From Hydractinia symbiolongicarpus (Eukaryota > Cnidaria > Hydrozoa > Anthoathecata > Hydractiniidae): a stretch of 64,000 bases of DNA. Position 1 is the first letter of the stretch; each line of letters opens with the position of its first letter. The stretch covers positions 5,766,001-5,830,000 of the forward strand of contig NC_079876.1 of NCBI RefSeq assembly GCF_029227915.1, in the 5' to 3' direction. Positions 56,966 to 64,000 of this stretch are shown piece by piece. The notes under the pieces are model-generated. The model searched no databases, was not told the DNA's origin, and worked only from the letters and a program-made list of their open reading frames with translations. The position numbers were made by a program, and so were the translations under genes.

Positions 56966-58789
56966 AACTTCTTCGTAAAAATGTTTTTCATAATAAGAAA
57001 TCGAGCTTGTTCATCCTGAATCACGTAATTTGGTAGATCCATGTTATTTTCTAAATTTAAGATGGAAAGTACTATAGTAAAAATAAATGACTTACACATA
57101 TTACACATAAAATATACATATCTTACATATAATAAATACACATAACTTTTAAACAGAATTGATAACTTTTAAACAGAGTTGAGCTAGTCGCTGCAATATA
57201 CGAATAGTAATATAAACATTTAACTGAGTAAACCATTTTAAAAGAAATATTAAACCAATTCTAAAACCTTTAAGGAGCTTAAGAAAAGCTATAGAACGTG
57301 GCAATTTAACTTATAGCTTGTATGTTACTCACAAGTTTAATTCTCGCCAACTGTGAAACTGCTTCACATCATTTTTTTCCCACCAATTGTTCCATATTAA
57401 CTGACCAAGTAAAGACGGTACTGTATAATAATGCTGCTTAAATAATGTCGTCTTGGTTCAAAAACAACTGAAAAAAGCGTTTTCAGAACGTTTGAATTAT
57501 TTAACTATATTCAGTGACAAGAAGAGGCAACTGATTATGGCGAAACAACTCTTCAATTTACAGTAAGAATGTGCGATTTCTAATGGGTGGTCACATCTAA
57601 CTAAAAATCCCTTTCACAGCTTTTATTACCCGTCTGCCGTTCGAGATCACCAAAATGAGTTTATGCTCCATCATTCTGTGATTTTACTGCATTATGCAAT
57701 GAAAGCAATGATTTAAAATTAACATTGAAGGAGAGCTTACTGATTTACTGAAGTAAATCTCATTTCAATAGCATCATTACTTTACTGCCTTTAGAGCTAT
57801 TCTAGCATGATTTTTTTTTAATTTTGTGTCTAATATTTTTTACTTTTAATACTGAATTTTTGCAACTATATTTTCCGAACGCGAAAGAGGTTAAGTAAAA
57901 TATGTTTAAATAACCAAACATTCGAATTAATCAGCAGTGAACAGGAACGTTTTATAAAAACAAGTTACTAAGAAAATTTGTTTGACGTATGTATACAGTA
58001 CACTCATATGTATGAGTAGTTACCGATGATGCAGTCGCAATAATTCCCCCTAGCACAAATAATTTATATCGTTCAAGAAAAAGGCTGAAGTCACTGATTA
58101 TACAAATTATACAAACTTTAAACTAAAAGAATAAACAAGTATAAGTTTGAAATTTATTATCCCTAACTCTTAAGGTTGCTCAAAAGAAGAAGAGAAGAAT
58201 CAAACCTTGAAACGCGTCAAGTAATAAAAGCAGCCAAGTTCAGCTCTAATGTGGTTGATCAACAATTTAAACACGATTCTAACCTTCAAAATCATATAGT
58301 ACATGTTTAAAACAAGTTTTTCCAGTTAAAACATAATGAATAAACACTGTTTTGGAAACAAATAGTGTCTTCCAAACCAACAAGTTTATTGCGTATACCA
58401 CAAATGTGAATTTTCATGATTTCTTTAATTCTTTAATAAATAGCCATACTTTTTTTATTGCCAAACGTTATAATATGCAGTTTTGTGTTTACTACACAAC
58501 TATCACTTTCATAAGAAAACGTTTACGTGTGTCATTTCTCCTACTTACGTAACCATGAAAACAACACTCCTTCCCACATGTTTTTTTTGCTAGTTAGGAT
58601 TATTAATAAAAAAGCTGATGACGATGGATGAAAGCACACATTGTTTTTAAATACACTTACTAACAAATATTTAAAGATTCGAAATTAACAGCATGTAAGT
58701 TCTAATGTTTATATAAAAGAGATGTGGTGGAAGACTTGTTGGAATAAAAAGACAAATAATTTTTTAATATAACAAACAATATAATCTAT
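56966..58789. other. no gene recognised
   Basis: Possible 5' region of the HEPN-like gene near 57040; beyond it AT-rich sequence without supported features. Confidence 0.35.
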
Positions 58790-58895
58790 TTAATAACAGC
58801 CGCAAGAAGCGAACATACACGACATGCGATATAAAACGGACGGACGAACCAGTGGATTATCCACAAACCACCGACTAGTCTCATAATAATAACCA
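58790..58895 (-). repeat. head of a hairpin-type dispersed repeat
   Basis: The minus strand reads GACTAGTCGGTGGTTTGTGG, then ATAATCCACTGG and GTCCGTCCG. The CTAGTCG head and GTGGA/TCCAC hairpin are shared with 2258, 3115 and 39491. Confidence 0.45.
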
Positions 58896-59219
58896 CTCGG
58901 TATCTGTTCGTGCGTCAAAATGATACCGGAGTAGCGGCAGCGCGTTTGAAAGCGATGATTTAATTACCAAGAAACTGTAATAATTTAATACGGCATTACC
59001 GTGTCGTTTAGTCCTTACAAAAATTCAACATAATGTTCAACCCTGGTCAAAATGAGTGTAGCGGTACTTAGTTTAATGCTTTAATTTATACTCTTTTTGA
59101 TCATTACACCTTTTTATTTATTTTCGTTTTTAATGTTATCATATGTTAAGATTAAGATTACATCACGTTTTTTAGCCATGTATTATATTAATACCAAAAG
59201 TTGTCTGTGGCTGAAAATA

Positions 59220-59404
59220 CTGAACTGAAAATTTAACGATATTATGAAAGTTAAAGGCCATGGCAGTGCACTTTTGAGGCCGAATAACTTTGAAACGAGT
59301 GGAGATAACTGACGTTATCTCCTGCGGGAACGACCTGGAATTAAAATAAGACTAATTTTCTAAAGCTGGGTCAATCCATCCAGACGGATTAATGACGTCA
59401 TCAA
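59220..59404 (-). repeat. fragment of the dispersed repeat (copy C)
   Basis: The minus strand reads GATGACGTCATTAATCCGTC, GGAGATAACGTCAGTTATCT, CCACTCGTTTC and AAGTGCACTGCCATGGC, parallel to 3510-3670 of copy B. It ends where the LINE at 59405 begins. Confidence 0.65.
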
Positions 59405-60600
59405 AAATTTTAATCTCAAAATTGGCTGCTTATGGTTTTGATAGAAAAAGTCTTTACCTTATGAAAAGTTATCTCTCTGGACGTTTTCAAAGAACCAAAA
59501 TCTGCAGTTCTTTTAGTGAGTGGCTCTCAATTGTTTTCGGCGTTCCACAAGGTTCTATTCTCGGTCCACTTCTGTTTAATATATTTATAAATGACTTATT
59601 ATTATTTATTGAAAAAACTGATATCTGCAACTTTGCGGATGATAATACAATCTACACTTGTGGATCTCAATTAAATGAAGTCATTGCTGACCTTCAGCAT
59701 GACTTAAATAACGTATTAGCCTGGTTTGAAAACAACCAATTGGTTGCTAATCCAGCAAAGTTTCAGATGATGTTTTTAGGTTGTCCACACAGTGATACTT
59801 TGTCGCTAAGAATAAACAATTACTTCCTAGTCGCATCGAAATCTGTAAAATTATTAGGCATTACTATTGATAGATGTCTCACTTTTAATGAGCACATCTT
59901 TAATCTATGTAAAAAAGGAAATAGCAATGTCAGATGTCTTTACAGAATAAGACAATTCATTAGTTTTGAACAATCAAAGTTATTGCTTAATTCTTATATT
60001 TTATCAATATTTACCTATTGTCCCATTATATGGATGTATTGCAGTGCTGTGCAGTATAAATTAATCATTTCAACACACAAACGTGCATTGAGAGCTGTAA
60101 CAAAAGACTATCATTCCAGTTATCAGGACTTGTTGATAAATTGTAACTGTGTGCAAATTCACGAACTGCATTTACGTATAATCTGCATAGAGATTTATAA
60201 AACATTAACAGACAAAAATCCGTCATTTATGCAGTCTATTTACGCTATAAGACGTATCAGTTACAATTTGCGCAACAAAAATAGTCTACTTTTACCATCC
60301 ACAAGTTCAACACGCTTTGGTACTAGATCTTTTTTGTTTCGAAGTTGTTTGTTATGGAACTCTTTGCCTGACAGAGTGAAGAGTTCTCTCTCCATCAAGA
60401 GTTTTAAAAAGGAACTTATCTCACTTAATCTTTCAGATCTGCACATGTAGGCTACATGTGTCGGCTATTCTCGTCTCTTATTTTTAATGTTTGGTACATC
60501 TTTGTGTTTTTTGTTTATTTATTTTTTACTTTAGTTGGTGTAAATTAGTATTTACCATTTACTATGTAAAACCAACTTTAAATAAATGAAATAATAAAAT
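59398..60600 (+). mobile_element. 5'-truncated non-LTR retrotransposon (CR1/L2-like)
   Basis: An uninterrupted 352-codon frame (59392-60450) starts inside the RT: KILISKLAAYGFDRKSLYL, FGVPQGSILGPLL, NFADDNTIY (catalytic FADD), VKLLGITID, FTYCPIIWM. It ends with the tail YNLRNKNSLLLP and RFGTRSFLFRSCLLWNSLP. The 3' end is A/T-rich (AATAAATGAAATAATAAAATA). The missing N-terminus shows truncation on insertion into repeat copy C. The open frame suggests a young copy; the ATG is not a true start. Confidence 0.92.
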
Positions 60601-63219
60601 AAAAAAATAAGTGCAAAGTCCTACGGCTCATCTCCACTTGGTGTACTATTAAGCGGTTAGGGTATTTACTGTTCATTTTTAGCATACAATACAGTAAGAA
60701 AATGAACCTAGACTTAAAGGCGCGTAATCACACTTATCGAAAATAATTAACATATACATTTTATTTATTTAATTCAAAGTTCAGACGGAGTTATGGCTTT
60801 CCTAAAAATTTGAAGATATAAAACCAACTAGAAATGGAAATAATGGTACTTTAATATCTTGAATTTATTGGGGTTTTTTCCAGCCGCCATATTTAACGAT
60901 CTTGTTGATCTCTTATTCTTGTCTAATAAGCGGGCCGTCGCAAAATGTTCGTGTGAAAACAAACGGCCTTAACTTTAAATGAGCTAGGCATCGTTCACCA
61001 TGCTGTTTTTTTGGCTTGTTGTTTCTTTGCAAAATATGGCATCAAATAGTGGAAAGTAATTTTGGTTCTCTTTAAAAAAGCGGCCGCGCGTAAAAAAATC
61101 CGTATCACTTTCTCCACTTAGATACAATTTTCTTCTATTCTATTCGTCATTGTTTTTGGAGACCAGAAGAAAACAGAAAGAAGAAATTACAGCATTGCCT
61201 TGTGGTTATTAATTATGATAATTAATGCTTATCACGCTCTTTCTTTATTTATTAGCATGGCCGGAATTACTGCATATTATAAGCCAAAAACCTAACGGGG
61301 GAGAATGCTCATTGTAATAGTTGAAGATAGTTGAAGCACTATGGAGATAATTAAATTTAGAGCATGAAAGGAGAAATTCTGAAAATTTATGTATTCTAAT
61401 TGTCTAGATCTGATACTGTCCCCATAAGGAAACGACTAACTGTTTGAACAAAATCAAAAAGTAAGACAGCTAGCGAAGTGAAGTTGTCTTCAGAAACAAC
61501 AACAAGAAGTGGCCAAGTTAAGAATAACACAGAAACTTCGATTGATTTATCTGATTTATCATGTTTTGAACTTTGTGGATGCATTTATAAAAGCATTACG
61601 ATGGAAACACAGCTACGGATACTCTCCCTCATTCATTATTTTTTCTGTAATGGCATGAATCCAGCAACCGTGTGATTGATTTTGCCGTGCGGTTATTATC
61701 GCATAATGAAATGCAATGTCGGTTCTGTAGGCGAAGTGAAATTGGGGTGAGTTTGTTATTTCTATAAAACATTTGGACATGTTCTGGTTTTTAGTTTTCA
61801 ATAAAATTTTCAGGATAATGTTTTCTTATGTATATCTTTCACTTTTTATAATAAAATAGGCACCTCTAAAAAAAGTTGCCTACAAGGAGATTACGCGCCT
61901 TTGAAAGAGTTTTTTCTTATTGACGATAAAATACAAAAAATCTGGCTTATCCGATGTGTAAAAGAAACAAACATCTTAGTTTTTTATAAAACATTTTTTT
62001 AATTCGTTACCAATTTAAATAGCCACCATAACTCCTCATATTCGCCCTCTACCAAATTATTCAATTTCAATGTTTTAAGCATATTACGACTTTTCGAAAA
62101 TATGACGTTGCTCACATTTAGAAAAGTCAGAGTAGCCATGAAATGAAATTCAGTTTGGAACTTTCTAGAATCATACCTAGTTGCTGTTAGCTATCATTTT
62201 AAATCAACCAGATCGGATCCACATCTTTCTTGCCTGTTCAGAGTGGCGCAATATGTGGCGCATCATGTGAAAAATATAGCTTGAACAAAAAATATTTTTT
62301 TGTTTAACAGGTAAATATCACCATGTTCCCAGCAAGATCCGAAGGAAAAGCCAGTAATTATCACGTAACAGAAAAGTAATGAAATTGTTATGTCTTCGAC
62401 ATCCATTTCCTTTGCAGCCATTTGTCTAGTTCCATAGTATATTTTTCGCAGGTAAAAGACAAGAAACAGCTACAGAAAGTATTATATAACTGTTTAAAAC
62501 CGGTATTCACTGGCTAATTAGCAATTGTATTTTTTTATATTAACAAAGAATTATATTTTTTGTAAAGTAAACGAGTTGCCTTCCCGCCTGAAACGCTGTA
62601 AATAATAAGAGTGTTTACAGACGAGTTTGATTAATTCAAAGCCATTCCAGTTTTCAAAAGCACTGTGCATAATTTCGACAAAGACATAATGGCAGACATA
62701 CTACTAATTAAACAAAGTTGTTAAAAGTTTGTTTGGGGTACAGTTCTTTAAAACGCTTTACTCAAGACAGTCGATAGGTATATATTTAATGAAGTTACAC
62801 AACCATGTTTTCTTCCAATATTTCTTTACCAGTTGGTCACCTGTTTTGCGTTTGGGGAATAATATTTGAAAGAGAATCGCGAATTTAATTAAAAAGTCGC
62901 TCGAAGTCGCTCTTACATGTACGACTTATCGGCACTAGCGCGAAAAGTATTCAAAAGATTAACTAACTAAGTGAGTGTCCAGGCTGGTGTTCACTAGAGT
63001 GAAATAAGCAATAGGAAATTAAAAAAACTTCGAAAATTGGAAGATGCTATAAACCCCTGCAAACCCGTTTTTCTAAACTAGAATCAAATTTGAAACAGTT
63101 GCTGCTATGGTGTAGAAAATCAAAATAGTACCAGTAAATGTTAGCTTTTTTCACCACTTTAGCTTTGAGGTCAATATAAACTTAAAATTTGTCCTAAACC
63201 CTTTGAAATCAATTTATGT
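60601..63219. other. no gene recognised
   Basis: AT-rich intergenic sequence. Short open frames near 61396-61801 lack motifs or splice partners. Confidence 0.35.
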
Positions 63220-63224
63220 TAACC

Positions 63225-63560
63225 CTATTTGGTTTGGGGGGATTCTCTATTGACGGATTTTCGGGCAATTTTTTGCAACTTTTCATGCGAACTATGTAAA
63301 AACTGGAATATACTGGAAATTTTATTTGGCTTTCAGAAAATTTACACAGAATGTAAGAATTCGCTCTAGAACTAAAGTAATTGAATTTTAAGCATATAGA
63401 GGTATTTTGAAAATATTTCAAGCTTTTGATGACGTCATCGACAAAGTGCTGATATAAGCAAGAATTTATTCCTGCCATTTTGTTCCTTTTGTGACGTACT
63501 ATAAGTGTGGCAATTTTTTTTTTTTTTTTTGGGGGGGTCTAAAAAAATCGAGAAATCCGG
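63225..63560 (+). mobile_element. piggyBac-type element fragment
   Basis: TTAACCCTATTTGGTTTGGG at 63221 resembles the 2057 terminus. It is followed by sequence matching the right interior of the 2061-4768 element (ATTCGCTCTAGAACTAAAGT, TGCCATTTTGTTCCTTTTG, ACTATAAGTGTG). It looks like an internally deleted relative. The right end is lost after a T17G8 tract near 63515-63538. Confidence 0.6.
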
Positions 63561-63684
63561 ATGTTTACGTTCCACAAGGACAACGACGTAAGTTTTAATT
63601 ATTCGCACAACAGAACCTCACGTTACAAAGATTTATTCTCTTTTTAAGAATTGTAACAACACTAGAAGAGACTATACGTAATTA

Positions 63685-64000
63685 CTAGTACCAAAATTTT
63701 CTTGTTTTATGCTTTGGTCTCATGTTGACTCCGTACAACTTCCGTCCATTTGTTGCTTGTACTGGCCGATAATTTCCGTACATTGGTAAATTTTCACAAT
63801 CCAGAACTTTATTAATTGCTCGTAGCTAAAAATAAAGAAAGCGATCAAAATGTTATCTTTTTGCTTAATTTTGTACAGTTTTAAAAGGTTGAGAGTTTAC
63901 ACTTGCAAAAAAACATGAAGAAAGTTGCTTACATCTCGGAGGTTAATTGTATGCACACGACTGGTAAGTACAACCCAATCAACATTCTCAGTGCATGGTG
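63685..64000 (-). CDS. last two exons of an unrecognised gene (partial)
   Basis: Exon 63825-63685 opens after TTTATTTTTAG and encodes LRAINKVLDCENLPMYGNYR and, after VQATNG, RKLYGVNMRPKHKTRKFWY then TAG. The upstream exon runs from beyond 64000 to 63933 and reads PCTENVDWVVLTSRVHTINL, then RD, before a GTAAGC donor. Both are in phase 0. The basic C-terminus and clean splice sites look like a host gene. I do not recognise the family. Confidence 0.6.

Overview
The window is AT-rich animal nuclear DNA with no prokaryotic signatures. Genes are split by short GT-AG introns, RS-domain microexons are present, and roughly half of the sequence is transposon-derived. The mix of element families (ISL2EU, Harbinger, piggyBac, Ginger-like, Penelope-like, CR1/L2-like LINEs, tRNA-derived SINEs) fits a cnidarian, perhaps a hydrozoan. 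That assignment is an inference from family content and was not tested.

Region by region. 1-5,570: tandem repeats, then a 2.7-kb piggyBac-type non-autonomous element (TTAA target duplication) holding two copies of an unnamed hairpin-headed repeat, then a tRNA-derived SINE. 5,574-7,749: three near-identical 728-bp tandem units. 7,336-17,893 (minus): most of SREK1, an SR-family splicing regulator, reconstructed exon by exon with consistent splice phases (RRM1 part, RRM2, a run of RS microexons, a K/E-rich end). Its first exon(s) were not found. 18,900-22,300: a LINE with nonsense codons and a Harbinger-type MITE (TTA duplication). 22,500-31,550: satellites and minisatellites, a decayed Ginger-like integrase/USP-like gene, a decayed THAP/DDE transposase, a Penelope-like fragment, a palindromic MITE and an integrase fragment. 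32,096-34,590: a complete but inactivated Harbinger element carrying both of its genes. 35,600-39,500: minisatellites and a hAT-like MITE with a SINE nested in it. 40,528-45,433: a nearly intact ISL2EU element with a SAP/SWIM/YqaJ nuclease gene and a DDE transposase whose THAP end is damaged.

45,825-56,965 (minus): two host-like genes of unrecognised family. The downstream one (45,825-51,781) joins into a phase-consistent five-exon ORF of 353 residues containing a duplicated motif, and a pogo-type transposon sits in one of its introns. The upstream one has a Cys cluster, an R-x4-H (HEPN-like) motif and an in-frame TGA. 59,400-60,600: a 5'-truncated LINE. 63,685-64,000: the last exons of another minus-strand gene that runs off the window.

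How it fits together: SREK1, the 353-residue gene and the right-edge gene are the likely host loci. Nearly everything else is transposons, several nested inside one another or inside host introns. Identifications come from motif reading only; no database search was possible.
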